Positions 37,747 through 46,595 of a stretch of 64,000 bases of DNA are shown piece after piece. Origin of the DNA: Clostridium gallinarum (lineage in GTDB: Bacteria; Bacillota; Clostridia; Clostridiales; Clostridiaceae); assembly GCF_014836325.1 (NCBI RefSeq), contig NZ_JACSQZ010000014.1, forward strand, positions 1-64,000. The letters are read 5' to 3'. The notes beneath the pieces are model-generated. The model was given only the letters and a program-made list of their open reading frames with translations. It was not told the origin of the DNA and made no database searches. Positions within the stretch are counted from its first letter, which is position 1; each line of letters begins with the position of its first letter. The position numbers and the translations under genes were made by a program.

Positions 37747-38709
37747 ATGAAAAGAAAAGTAATAATTGATTGTGATCCAGGAATCGATGATTCACTAGCT
37801 CTACTTTTAGCTTTAAATTCACCTGAATTAGAAATTATGGGAATAACTATTGTTTCAGGAAATGTTCCTGCAAAACAAGGTGCCAAAAATGCTCTAAAGG
37901 TTTTAAAGCTTATGAAAAGAGAAGATATTAAAGTCTATATTGGTGAAAGTCTTCCCTTAGTTAGAGAATTAGTTACAGCTCAGGATACTCACGGTGAAGA
38001 TGGTCTTGGTGAAACTAACTATGAAGAAGCTGATATTGAAATTAATTATAACGGTGTTGATTTTATATTAGATAGTGCTAAAGAAGGTGATGTTAGTATT
38101 ATTGCCTTAGGACCTTTAACTAACCTTGCAAAAGCTTTAGAAAAAGATGAAGCTTCCTTTAATAAACTTCAAGAAATAGTTTCTATGGGTGGTGCTTTTA
38201 AATCTCATGGTAACTGTTCTCAAGTTGCTGAATTTAATTACTGGGTTGATCCTCATAGTGTAAAAAATGTGTTTGATAAAAGTAAAGTTCCTTTTTCAAT
38301 GGTAGGCTTAGATGTTACTCGTGAAATAGTATTAACTCCTAACCTTATAGAACTTATAAATCAAATTGGTGGAAATCTTGGTAAATTTATTGTGGATATA
38401 ACTAGATTCTATGTGGATTTTCATTGGAAGCAAGAAAGAACTCTTGGCTGTGTTATAAATGATCCTTTAGCTGTAGCCTATTTCATAGATAGAAGTCTTT
38501 GTGAAGGCTTTACTTCCTATTTAGATATGGTTGTTGATGGAATTGCTATGGGACAAACTTTAGTAGATGTTGGTGAATTCTATAGAAAAGAACATAATGG
38601 ATTAGTTTTAACTAAGGTTAATTCAAAAAAATTTATGGAGATGTTCTTGTATAGATTATTCCCAGATAATAAAAAAGATATAGATTTAGTATTAAAATAT
38701 TATAACTAA
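37747..38709 (+). CDS. queK: Queuosine nucleoside hydrolase QueK
   Basis: Member of the inosine-uridine-preferring nucleoside hydrolase family, 320 residues. The calcium-binding DCDPGIDDSLAL motif is at residues 7-18, and the central GGAFKSHGNCSQVAEFNYWVD and C-terminal VVDGI-like region are intact. The downstream QrtT-type transporter and QueL-type radical SAM enzyme, plus the preQ1-I riboswitch, match the clostridial queuine-salvage operon in which QueK frees queuine from queuosine nucleosides. The specific name rests on that context; sequence alone says nucleoside hydrolase. AAAGGAG precedes the ATG. Confidence 0.85.
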   Translation: MKRKVIIDCDPGIDDSLALLLALNSPELEIMGITIVSGNVPAKQGAKNALKVLKLMKREDIKVYIGESLPLVRELVTAQDTHGEDGLGETNYEEADIEINYNGVDFILDSAKEGDVSIIALGPLTNLAKALEKDEASFNKLQEIVSMGGAFKSHGNCSQVAEFNYWVDPHSVKNVFDKSKVPFSMVGLDVTREIVLTPNLIELINQIGGNLGKFIVDITRFYVDFHWKQERTLGCVINDPLAVAYFIDRSLCEGFTSYLDMVVDGIAMGQTLVDVGEFYRKEHNGLVLTKVNSKKFMEMFLYRLFPDNKKDIDLVLKYYN

Positions 38710-38797
38710 CCTCTATATTACTAATTAAAGTAATTTATCCATTATATTTTAATTCCCAAAAATTAAATTCAAAATAATTGATATTTAGGAGATATTC

Positions 38798-39352
38798 ATG
38801 AGAAATAATAATATTTTTAAAATAACTTGTATGGCTATTGGAATTGTTATAAACATAGTTGGAGCTTTTATTGCAATTGCTCTTAAACTTCCAATATTTA
38901 TAGATACAATAGGAACTTTTTTAATTGCATTTCTATTTGGGCCAATAAGTGGTGCAATAACAGGTTTAGCTACATCATTAATTAATGGATTTACTTTTGA
39001 TCCATATTCTTTATACTTTTCGCCAGTTCAAATTACAATTGGCTTAATTGCTGGACTATGTTATAAAAAAGGACTTTTCAAAGGTAAACTTATAGTTTTA
39101 GGTATTTTAATTTCAACTATTTTAGGCTCATTAGTTTCATCCTTAATTGCAGCCTATGTTTTTTCAGGGGTAACCTCTTCTGGAACTTCTATAATAGTTG
39201 CATACTTAAATAATGTTGGTGTAAATATAGTAACTAGTGTTTTTTCAACACAAATAGTATTTGATATATTAGATAAAACTGCTACTGTATTTATAGTATT
39301 AACACTAATTAAAGCCTTACCAATTAATATGAAAGAAAAGATAGGTGTTTAA
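38798..39352 (+). CDS. qrtT: ECF transporter S component, queuine type (QrtT)
   Basis: Membrane substrate-binding subunit of an energy-coupling-factor importer, 184 residues with about six predicted helices. The pattern PIFIDTIGTFLIAFLFGPIS is typical of S components, where a conserved Asp/Thr loop contacts the substrate. Operon position between queK and queL identifies it as the queuine (or queuosine) uptake component QrtT (inference). The ATPase and T subunits are supplied from elsewhere. Its stop codon is immediately followed by the queL ATG. Confidence 0.82.
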   Translation: MRNNNIFKITCMAIGIVINIVGAFIAIALKLPIFIDTIGTFLIAFLFGPISGAITGLATSLINGFTFDPYSLYFSPVQITIGLIAGLCYKKGLFKGKLIVLGILISTILGSLVSSLIAAYVFSGVTSSGTSIIVAYLNNVGVNIVTSVFSTQIVFDILDKTATVFIVLTLIKALPINMKEKIGV

Positions 39353-40042
39353 ATGGATAGATATAATAAAATAACTAATAAAAATAATAGAGAAATTGTA
39401 TTACTAAAATCCTTTCCTTGCGTATGGGGAAAATGTAGCTTCTGTGACTATATAGATGATAATAGTTTAAATGAAGAAGAAATAGTAAAACTAAATAAAG
39501 AAGTACTAAAAAATATTACTGGGGAATTTAAAGTATTAGAAGTTATAAACTCAGGTAGCTGCTTTGAAATTCCTAAAGAAACCCTAAATGATATAAAGAA
39601 AATTATCCAAGAAAAAAACATAGAAAAATTATTTTTAGAAAGCCATTGGTGTTATAAAAATAGATTAGATGAAATGAGAGAATTCTTTGGAATCCCTATT
39701 ATATTTAAAATAGGTGTAGAAACCTTTGATAATAACTTTAGAAACTTAGTTTTAAATAAAAATGCAAACTTTAAAACTCCAGAAGAAGTTAAAGAAAACT
39801 TTCAGTCTGTTTGCTTACTAATTGGAGTAAAAGGACAAACTAAAGAAATGATAAAAAGAGATATAGACATAGTCCTTAAAAACTTCGATTATGCAACATT
39901 AAATGTTTTTGTAAATAATACAACAGATGTGAAAAGAGACGAAGAACTAGTACAGTGGTTTGTTGAAGAATATAAATACTTAAATTCCTACGATAATATC
40001 GAAGTATTATATAACAATACTGACTTTGGAGTTGGAGATTAA
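39353..40042 (+). CDS. queL: Queuine lyase QueL (radical SAM-type)
   Basis: 229-residue enzyme of the family that, in C. difficile, converts queuine to preQ1 so that TGT can put it into tRNA. The N-terminus has FPCVWGKCSFCDY: cysteines at spacing C-x4-C-x2-C, whereas canonical radical SAM clusters are C-x3-C-x2-C. The downstream pattern (LEVINSGSCFEIP, FLESHWCYKNR, FKIGVETFDNNFR) looks like a radical SAM barrel. It directly abuts qrtT and closes the preQ1-regulated operon. A hairpin repeat and a terminator follow. Confidence 0.82.
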   Translation: MDRYNKITNKNNREIVLLKSFPCVWGKCSFCDYIDDNSLNEEEIVKLNKEVLKNITGEFKVLEVINSGSCFEIPKETLNDIKKIIQEKNIEKLFLESHWCYKNRLDEMREFFGIPIIFKIGVETFDNNFRNLVLNKNANFKTPEEVKENFQSVCLLIGVKGQTKEMIKRDIDIVLKNFDYATLNVFVNNTTDVKRDEELVQWFVEEYKYLNSYDNIEVLYNNTDFGVGD

Positions 40043-40043
40043 T

Positions 40044-40125
40044 AAAAAAAGAGGTAAACATTATATTCCTAATTCCGTCGCAGGTGCTCCAAGTCAACAG
40101 CATACAAGGTTTATCTCTTTATAAA
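40044..40125 (-). repeat. Long-hairpin repeat element, copy e
   Basis: Stem of about 18 bp (40049-40066 with 40103-40120) and the conserved apical motif (CCGTCGCA and GCTCCAAGTCAAC). It starts one base after the queL stop, between two convergent genes, and would terminate minus-strand transcription. Confidence 0.8.
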
Positions 40126-40141
40126 CTGAAGCTTTAAAATT

Positions 40142-40173
40142 AAAAGGTGCTACCTCTTTTGGCAGCACCTTTT
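40142..40173 (-). terminator. Terminator after the VOC gene
   Basis: Perfect 10-bp stem AAAAGGTGCT / AGCACCTTTT (40142-40151 with 40164-40173), immediately after the gene at 40177 on the minus strand. Confidence 0.9.
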
Positions 40174-40176
40174 AAT

Positions 40177-40560
40177 TTAAATTGTTATTTCTATTTGATT
40201 ACCTTCAATTCCAACAATACAACTTTCATAGTAACCATCTCCTGTTGTTCTTGGTCCACTAATAACATTGTAACCATCCTTTTTAAGCTCCATGGTTAAT
40301 TCATCAACCTTTTCTTTACTTCCAACACTAAAAGCTATATGAATAAATCCAGTTTGAACTAAGTTTTTTTCAGAATCATTCATTTCAGGCTTATTCATTA
40401 TTTCTAATCTTGCTCCATCATCAAATGTTAGAAAATATGATTTAAAATTAGTATTTTTATTATGATATAACTCATTTGATTTTGCATCAAAATATTTTTC
40501 AAAAAACTTCTTTGCTTTCTCTAAGTCATTTACGTACATTGCAATATGTTCTATTCTCAT
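40177..40560 (-). CDS. VOC family protein (glyoxalase-fold)
   Basis: Single-module vicinal oxygen chelate protein of 127 residues. Metal ligand candidates are His5 (RIEHIAMYV), a Glu in ARLEIM, His in GFIHIAF and Glu in NQIEITI, the classical H-E-H-E pattern. Family members include lactoylglutathione lyase-like enzymes and thiol-transfer resistance proteins; the substrate is unknown. Single gene convergent with queL. Confidence 0.9.
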   Translation of the reverse strand: MRIEHIAMYVNDLEKAKKFFEKYFDAKSNELYHNKNTNFKSYFLTFDDGARLEIMNKPEMNDSEKNLVQTGFIHIAFSVGSKEKVDELTMELKKDGYNVISGPRTTGDGYYESCIVGIEGNQIEITI

Positions 40561-40669
40561 AATTACTCCTAATTCTCTTTATTTCATAACTCAATTTTTA
40601 TTATTTATTTAATATCATACTATCATAATTTAGTGCTTCATTCCATTACTCTTGTTATATTCTTAATTT

Positions 40670-40704
40670 CCTTAGACCTACTATTTATATTCTAAAAAGT
40701 ATAA
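40670..40704. repeat. 35-bp repeat shared with the CPBP gene terminus
   Basis: Matches 49235-49269 at 34 of 35 positions, with weaker similarity extending about 25 bp further left. At the second site the sequence covers the stop codon of the CPBP protease gene. On the minus strand the copy here reads ILFRI then a stop, as at the other site, but without an open frame before it, so it is probably a gene-end relic. The rest of 40561-40796 is AT-rich and without a gene. Confidence 0.6.
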
Positions 40705-40796
40705 TCCTCTAAAAAAGTTCTTCTATTAATAAATAAGAATATTATTTTCTTTAAATATTACCCTATTTCACAATAATAAATTAAATATTATTAATA

Positions 40797-41603
40797 TTAT
40801 TTATTATGTAAATATATATAATAAATATAAAGTATATCAATTATACTATTTAATGCATGATCTTGAATAATTGATGTTTGAAATTGATCAATTTTTAATG
40901 AACTTACTAATAATTTAATTTCATTAAATGAATTAATTGTTTCACAATTTGATGTAATCCATAATATTCTTAAGTTTTTCTTTTTTAATAATTTATATAT
41001 TCTCTTTATATGTCTTGTAGTACCTGAAAATGATATAAGTATCACTAAATCGTCTTTATTAATGCTATCTATTGCTAATACTTGACTATTTATTGTTGGA
41101 AAAGAATATGCCACTTTATCTAATCTCGTAAACTTTTCACTAAAACTTTTGGCTATAATATTTGAAAAAGAACTTCCAAAAACATAAATAGATTTAGCTT
41201 TATAAATCCATTCAACAGCTCTAATCAAATTATTTTCATCAATCAATTTTCTAGTCTCATTAAATGATTTATAAACTGACTTAAAATAATTTTCTAAAAT
41301 ATTATCACTACTTATATTTATTTTATAATTATCTATACTTTTCTTACTGATTTCTTCTTCTAAGAATTCATTATAAACTATAACATCTTCTTTCATATCT
41401 TTAAAACTAGAATTATTAACACGTTTACAAAACCTTGTTATTGTAGCTGGTGATGTATTACATTCTTTTGCAATATCAAATATAGTCATTTTAGGTATTT
41501 TATTATGGTTATTTAAAATATATTGTGCTATATAACTATCCGTAGATGAATATTCTGTTATTTCTTCTATGCATTTTTTTAAATTAGAAAAAAATGAATA
41601 CAT
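40797..41603 (-). CDS. RpiR/MurR family transcriptional regulator
   Basis: Sugar-phosphate-sensing regulator. N-terminal helix-turn-helix (about 25-80, TIFDIAKECNTSPATITRFCK) followed by a SIS sugar isomerase-like domain (about 110-230, IYVFGSSFSNIIAKSF, VILISFSGTTRH). ATG 41603 follows GGAGG; the open frame runs 10 codons further without a site. It is next to the first alpha-glucoside PTS/GH4 cassette, so a regulator of that cassette is likely. Confidence 0.9.
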   Translation of the reverse strand: MYSFFSNLKKCIEEITEYSSTDSYIAQYILNNHNKIPKMTIFDIAKECNTSPATITRFCKRVNNSSFKDMKEDVIVYNEFLEEEISKKSIDNYKINISSDNILENYFKSVYKSFNETRKLIDENNLIRAVEWIYKAKSIYVFGSSFSNIIAKSFSEKFTRLDKVAYSFPTINSQVLAIDSINKDDLVILISFSGTTRHIKRIYKLLKKKNLRILWITSNCETINSFNEIKLLVSSLKIDQFQTSIIQDHALNSIIDILYIYYIYLHNK

Positions 41604-41715
41604 AATTTCCTCCACTTTATTAAATGTATACACTTATATTATACATGGTTATAATATAAAAATATAGGATAGTAAAAACTAACCTATATTTTTATATTTT
41701 TATATTTATATATTT

Positions 41716-43275
41716 TTATTCTATTCCTAAAAATTCTCTCATTTCAGTTTTATATACAGAAGCCTTATTTCCATAAATTATCTGTACTCCTTCTGAAACC
41801 TTCACAATTCCATTAGCAGATAATTCATTCTTAAAATATTCATTTGGTTTTACTATCTCTGTATCTTCTAATGTTAAACGTAATCTTGTGAAACATGCTT
41901 CAACCTTTAATATATTTTCTTTACCACCAACTGCTTCTACTATCATAGGAATTAGATTATCAGTACTATTCTTATTTACTTTTTCATCTTTATTCTCTTC
42001 AGCTTCTCTACCTGGAGTTTTTAAGTTAAACTTAATTATTGTAAATTTGAAAACATAATAGTAGATAATAAAGTAAATAGGTCCAAGAATAAGTAACCAA
42101 TACCAATTTGAACCCTTATCAGCATTTAATATTCCATTAAATATCCATGATAATAATGGCCCTCCAAAAGCTGATGGTCCTGCTACATTAAATGAAACTA
42201 TATAAGTAAGAATATAAGCTATTCCTGATAATAATGCATGTACTCCAAAAAGTATAGGGGCTACGAATAAGAAACTATATTCTAGTGGCTCTGTAATTCC
42301 CATTAATGCGCAAGGTATAACTGCTGCTATCATAAGAGATGCTACTTTTTTTCTATTATCTTTATGTGCTGTTTTATATATAGCAAGAGCTGCTCCTGTC
42401 AAACCAAACATTGCAAATAATACCTTCCCATTCATTACATAACGACTTATGTTTATATCAAACATAGATCCAGGAGTATTTAATATAGCATTATATATGT
42501 TTACTGCACCTTCAACTGTTTGTCCTCCAATCTCCATAACTCCACCAAGTGATGTAAAGAAGAATGGTAAATATATAAAATGATGTAACCCAAAAGGTAA
42601 TAAAATACGTTCTGAAAATCCGTATACAAATGCTCCAAATACACCTGTTGAATTAATAAATTCAGAAGATAGCTGTAAAGCATTTTGTATAGGTGGAAAA
42701 ATAAATGATAAACCTATTCCTACAAAGCTTGCTACAATTATAGTAATTGCTGGTATAAAACGAGTTCCATTAAATATTCCTAATACTGGTGGTAATTGAA
42801 TTTTATAATATTTATTATGAAGATAACTTACCACAATTCCAATTATTATTCCTCCAAAAACCCCTGTATCTAATGTTACTACACCTAAAATTGATTTCTG
42901 ACCTGTTATTAAATTACTTGTATCAATAATTCCCCTAGCAATTAGAAAACTCCCCATAACAGTATTCATTGTCATATAGCCTAAAAACCCTGACAAAGCT
43001 GCTGTAGCTTTCTCTGACTTAGCATATCCATAAGCAATACATATAGCAAATATTATTGAAATATTATTATTTACAACATTTCCTGCCTCTTTCATAAGTT
43101 GAAAAAGTAAAGAGAAAAAACTATTATCCAAAAATGGTGCTACTTTAATTAAACTCGCATTAGTGAATGCACTACCTATTCCAACAAGTATCCCTGAAAT
43201 AGGAAGTAATAAAACTGGTGCCATTAGGACTTTACCTAGCTTTTGAAATGAGCTAAATATTTTATTTTTATCCAT
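41716..43275 (-). CDS. PTS alpha-glucoside-type transporter EIICB, first paralogue
   Basis: PTS permease of 519 residues with an N-terminal membrane IIC domain (about 1-425) and a C-terminal IIB domain with phosphocysteine in EACFTRLRLTLED (about residue 465). The IIC part is the glucose/alpha-glucoside superfamily type (PGREAEENKDEKV linker). No IIA domain is fused, so phosphate must come from a separate IIA. It is followed by a paralogous cassette (44891-47918), and its partner GH4 enzyme at 43304 hydrolyses the imported sugar phosphate. Confidence 0.9.
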   Translation of the reverse strand: MDKNKIFSSFQKLGKVLMAPVLLLPISGILVGIGSAFTNASLIKVAPFLDNSFFSLLFQLMKEAGNVVNNNISIIFAICIAYGYAKSEKATAALSGFLGYMTMNTVMGSFLIARGIIDTSNLITGQKSILGVVTLDTGVFGGIIIGIVVSYLHNKYYKIQLPPVLGIFNGTRFIPAITIIVASFVGIGLSFIFPPIQNALQLSSEFINSTGVFGAFVYGFSERILLPFGLHHFIYLPFFFTSLGGVMEIGGQTVEGAVNIYNAILNTPGSMFDINISRYVMNGKVLFAMFGLTGAALAIYKTAHKDNRKKVASLMIAAVIPCALMGITEPLEYSFLFVAPILFGVHALLSGIAYILTYIVSFNVAGPSAFGGPLLSWIFNGILNADKGSNWYWLLILGPIYFIIYYYVFKFTIIKFNLKTPGREAEENKDEKVNKNSTDNLIPMIVEAVGGKENILKVEACFTRLRLTLEDTEIVKPNEYFKNELSANGIVKVSEGVQIIYGNKASVYKTEMREFLGIE

Positions 43276-43303
43276 AAAACTCTCTCCTTATCTAAAGTTA
43301 TTA

Positions 43304-44632
43304 CTATTTTAACTTTGGCCAGTACTCACCATTTGCTTCTATCAAGTCATCTAATATTTGTCTTGCAACTGTTGTAGATGGTACTGTTTTATTTATTGCT
43401 ATAGCTTGTAATGCTTTATCATAAGATTTCTCAAAATATGCATCAACAGCTAATTTTTCTGATGCTACTTGATTTTCTATCATTCCTTTATAGAAAGTTG
43501 GTATTGCGGGAATTGATATAGGCTCAGGTCCCCAAGAACGTATATATGCAGGTACTTCTACCATCGCATCCGCCGGAATATTAGGAATAGCTCCATTATT
43601 CTCTACAATTACTAGGAAACGTTCTCCCTTATTGTATGCAATAGAGGCTGCTGCATCAACTATAAAATCTCCAAATACTGTAAAATCTTGTAATGGACTC
43701 TTATAAGTTTCTGGCGATTCCAAATATTTCTTATGTTCTTCAAACATTTCTTTTTCTCGCCCTTCTATAACCATATCTGCTCTTGTACGTCCTATATCCA
43801 TTTTATCTACCATATCTGACGAATATAAATAGTATTGAAGATAGCTGTTTGGTAAATAATCAGGATAATCTTTTACTATCTTAGCATACTGTTTCCATGT
43901 TTTTTGCCAATCTGGATCTTTATGATGTTTATCACTTGAAGCTGTCATTCCAGAAGTTAATATCATTTCTCTTAATTCTGGTAATCGATCTTTTCCATCT
44001 TTATCAAATAAAGCTGTAAACCATCCAAAATGATTTAAACCAAAATAACATGGATCTAATGATTGCCAGCTCTCTAATCCTAACATTTTAGAATATGATA
44101 AAAGAATAGCTGTAGGCATATCGCATATATTCAGCACTCTTTCATTATTAAATTCTCTTCTTGTGGCTTCTGCAACAACTGCAGCTGGATTAGAATAATT
44201 TAATATCCAACAATTTGGAGAATATTTTTTTGCCATCTTTATCATATGAATTATAGCTGGAATTGAACGAATACCATAAGAAATTGATCCTCCTGGTCCA
44301 CAAGTTTCTTGACCTACTACTCCATATTTTAATGGAATTTTTTCATCTGAACTTCTTAATTTTAATCCACCTTGTCTAATTTGAGCAAAGACAAAATCAA
44401 CATCTGTGTAAGCTTCTTCTTCATCTGTCGTTACAATTACTTCAAGATTAGGATAAGTTTCTTTAATGAATTGCTTCATAATATCATATACTAAATTTAA
44501 CCTTTTTTCGTCAATATCAAATAAAGTTAGTTTTCTTAAAGGAAAATCCTCTTTTTTTTGCAATAAACTTTGTATTATACCTGGTGTATGTGTACTTCCT
44601 GCCCCAACAATAACTACTGAATTTTTTTTCAT
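43304..44632 (-). CDS. GH4 6-phospho-alpha-glucosidase (CDMP type)
   Basis: NAD- and metal-dependent glycosidase of family GH4, 442 residues. Seen: Rossmann GAGSTHTPG at the N-terminus, NICDMPTA (metal Cys; the CDMP tetrapeptide is the family mark of 6-phospho-alpha-glucosidases), and GLNHFGWF (metal His). It splits maltose-6-phosphate-like products imported by the adjacent PTS gene, which follows it by 28 bp. A cre-like site lies just upstream. Confidence 0.92.
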   Translation of the reverse strand: MKKNSVVIVGAGSTHTPGIIQSLLQKKEDFPLRKLTLFDIDEKRLNLVYDIMKQFIKETYPNLEVIVTTDEEEAYTDVDFVFAQIRQGGLKLRSSDEKIPLKYGVVGQETCGPGGSISYGIRSIPAIIHMIKMAKKYSPNCWILNYSNPAAVVAEATRREFNNERVLNICDMPTAILLSYSKMLGLESWQSLDPCYFGLNHFGWFTALFDKDGKDRLPELREMILTSGMTASSDKHHKDPDWQKTWKQYAKIVKDYPDYLPNSYLQYYLYSSDMVDKMDIGRTRADMVIEGREKEMFEEHKKYLESPETYKSPLQDFTVFGDFIVDAAASIAYNKGERFLVIVENNGAIPNIPADAMVEVPAYIRSWGPEPISIPAIPTFYKGMIENQVASEKLAVDAYFEKSYDKALQAIAINKTVPSTTVARQILDDLIEANGEYWPKLK

Positions 44633-44649
44633 TGTAATAATCTCTCCTT

Positions 44650-44690
44650 TGTAAATGTTTTCTGATAATATATACTATATCACTTGATAT
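44650..44690 (-). promoter_or_regulatory. cre-like site and palindrome before the first GH4 gene
   Basis: TGTAAATGTTTTCT (44650-44663) fits cre at 12 of 14 positions. A perfect inverted repeat ATATCA-CT-TGATAT (44677-44690) lies further upstream and could be an operator for the adjacent RpiR-type regulator. Both assignments are inference from position. Confidence 0.4.
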
Positions 44691-44781
44691 AAATGAAAAT
44701 TTAAAAATTTCATATTATGAAATTTTTATTTATAAAACACACTACTAATATCTAAGTTTATTTCAAAATTTATTAATTAAT

Positions 44782-44816
44782 AAAAAATCTCCCAATCTTA
44801 AATTGAGAGATTTTTT
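44782..44816 (-). terminator. Terminator of the second PTS cassette
   Basis: Stem AAAAAATCTC / GAGATTTTTT (44782-44791 with 44807-44816) plus T-run. It separates the second PTS cassette from the first GH4 gene, so the two cassettes are separate transcripts. Confidence 0.85.
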
Positions 44817-44890
44817 ATACAATTTATTTTATAATATTTATTAATTTTATAATAATTACAATTGAATATATACTTTAAAAGTAATATCTT

Positions 44891-46450
44891 TTAATCTAAT
44901 CCTAATACTTCTCTAATTTGAGTTTTATATACATCCGCTTTAGATCCATAGATAACTTGTACACCATCGCTTACTTGAACAACACCATTGGCACCAAGTT
45001 TTTTCCAAAGATTAGTATCTCCTACAATTTCTTTATTTTTAACTTTTACTCTTAGTCTTGTAAAGCATGCATCAACATGTATTATATTATCTTTTCCACC
45101 TAGTCCCTCTATAATATCATATAGTATATCTGTTTTAGATAAATTATTATTTTCTGATGTTTCATTTATTATTTCATCTTCTCTTCCCGGAGTTTTATAG
45201 TTAAACTTTAATATCATGAACTTAAATGTAAAATAGTATAAGAAGAAGAAAATCACCCCTAATATAGGTATCCAAATCCAGTTTGATCCTTTATCAGCTT
45301 GCATTACTCCATTAAATATTGTACTTAAGAATGGTCCTCCAAATGCTGATGTTCCTGGAACATTTACTTGTAAAATATAAGTTAAAAAGTATGCAAGTCC
45401 TGAGTAAAGTGAATGAACTACAAATAACATCGGTGCTACAAAAAGGAATGAATATTCAATTGGTTCTGTAATCCCCGTAAAAAAAGCTGGTATTGCTGCT
45501 GCAATTATTAAACCTCTAACTATATTTTTCTTTTCTGGCTTTGCAGTCTTATACATTGCTAAAGCTCCACCAGTTAAACCAAATGCAGCCACAATTATTT
45601 TACCATTCATTATAAATCTTGTTACATCAATATTAAACATTGCTGAAGGAGAAGCTAATTGAGCTTGATATATATTAACTGCTCCCTCTACTACATTTCC
45701 ATCAATTACTGCTGATCCCCCTAAATTAGTAAAGAAAAACGGTAAATAAACAAAATGATGTAATCCAAAAGGTAAAAGAGCACGTTCAGATAAACCGTAA
45801 ATAACTGTTCCAAATGCACCTGTAGAATTAATTAAATTACTTAATGAAGTTAATCCCCCTTGAATTGCAGGCCAAATTCCAGACATTATAAATCCTAAAA
45901 CTACTGAACATAATATTGAAATCATTGGTACAAATTTTGTTCCACTGAAAATTCCCAATACTGGTGGCAATGAAATATTATAAAATTTATTATGTAGAAA
46001 AGCCACCATAAACCCTACTATAATTCCACCAAATACTCCCACATCTAATGAAGGTATTCCTAAAACTAATGATTGCCCTGTAGTTAAATTACTTGGATCA
46101 AGTTTTCCTAAATGTATTAATAATGTGCTCATAACATTATGCATGGTTACAAATGATATGACTGAAGCTAATGCTGCTATACCCTTTTCTTTTTTAGCAT
46201 ATCCAATTGCTATAGAAATAGCAAATATTATTGGTAAAAAATTAAATACTGAATTTCCTGCTGATTTACATAAATTAAAGAATAATTTCAAGTAATCGTT
46301 TGCAAGGATTGGAAATGTACTTACTAAATTTGTACTTGTAAATGCCGCTCCAATACCAAGTAAAATACCCGCTATTGGTAATAACATAACTGGTGTCATT
46401 AGAACCTTTCCTAATTGTTGAAAGGCTGCAAAATACCTTGAATCTTTCAT
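44891..46450 (-). CDS. PTS alpha-glucoside-type transporter EIICB, second paralogue
   Basis: About 519 residues and clearly homologous along its length to the transporter at 41716. IIC membrane domain followed by IIB with the phosphocysteine in DACFTRLRVKVKN. ATG 46450 is preceded by AGGGAGAGAT; the frame extends 28 codons upstream without a ribosome site. It imports and phosphorylates an alpha-glucoside whose product the GH4 enzyme just upstream can hydrolyse. Sequence divergence from the first copy suggests a different preferred sugar. Confidence 0.9.
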   Translation of the reverse strand: MKDSRYFAAFQQLGKVLMTPVMLLPIAGILLGIGAAFTSTNLVSTFPILANDYLKLFFNLCKSAGNSVFNFLPIIFAISIAIGYAKKEKGIAALASVISFVTMHNVMSTLLIHLGKLDPSNLTTGQSLVLGIPSLDVGVFGGIIVGFMVAFLHNKFYNISLPPVLGIFSGTKFVPMISILCSVVLGFIMSGIWPAIQGGLTSLSNLINSTGAFGTVIYGLSERALLPFGLHHFVYLPFFFTNLGGSAVIDGNVVEGAVNIYQAQLASPSAMFNIDVTRFIMNGKIIVAAFGLTGGALAMYKTAKPEKKNIVRGLIIAAAIPAFFTGITEPIEYSFLFVAPMLFVVHSLYSGLAYFLTYILQVNVPGTSAFGGPFLSTIFNGVMQADKGSNWIWIPILGVIFFFLYYFTFKFMILKFNYKTPGREDEIINETSENNNLSKTDILYDIIEGLGGKDNIIHVDACFTRLRVKVKNKEIVGDTNLWKKLGANGVVQVSDGVQVIYGSKADVYKTQIREVLGLD

Positions 46451-46595
46451 AAATAATATCTCTCCCTCTTCATAATATTTATATGACCTGAATAAGATAT
46501 TATAACTTCTCTTCCTATCCCTCATATATCTCAATCAGGTCAATATTGTCATTGTATTATTTATTCAAGTTATAAAATACATCTTCTTTTAATTA

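Noticed and set aside
39876-40103. Minus-strand frame overlapping queL and hairpin copy e
   Set aside because: Antisense to queL, no ribosome site, ends inside the repeat.
42501-42683. Minus-strand frame inside the first PTS gene
   Set aside because: Same strand but out of frame with a well-supported PTS gene; no start signal.
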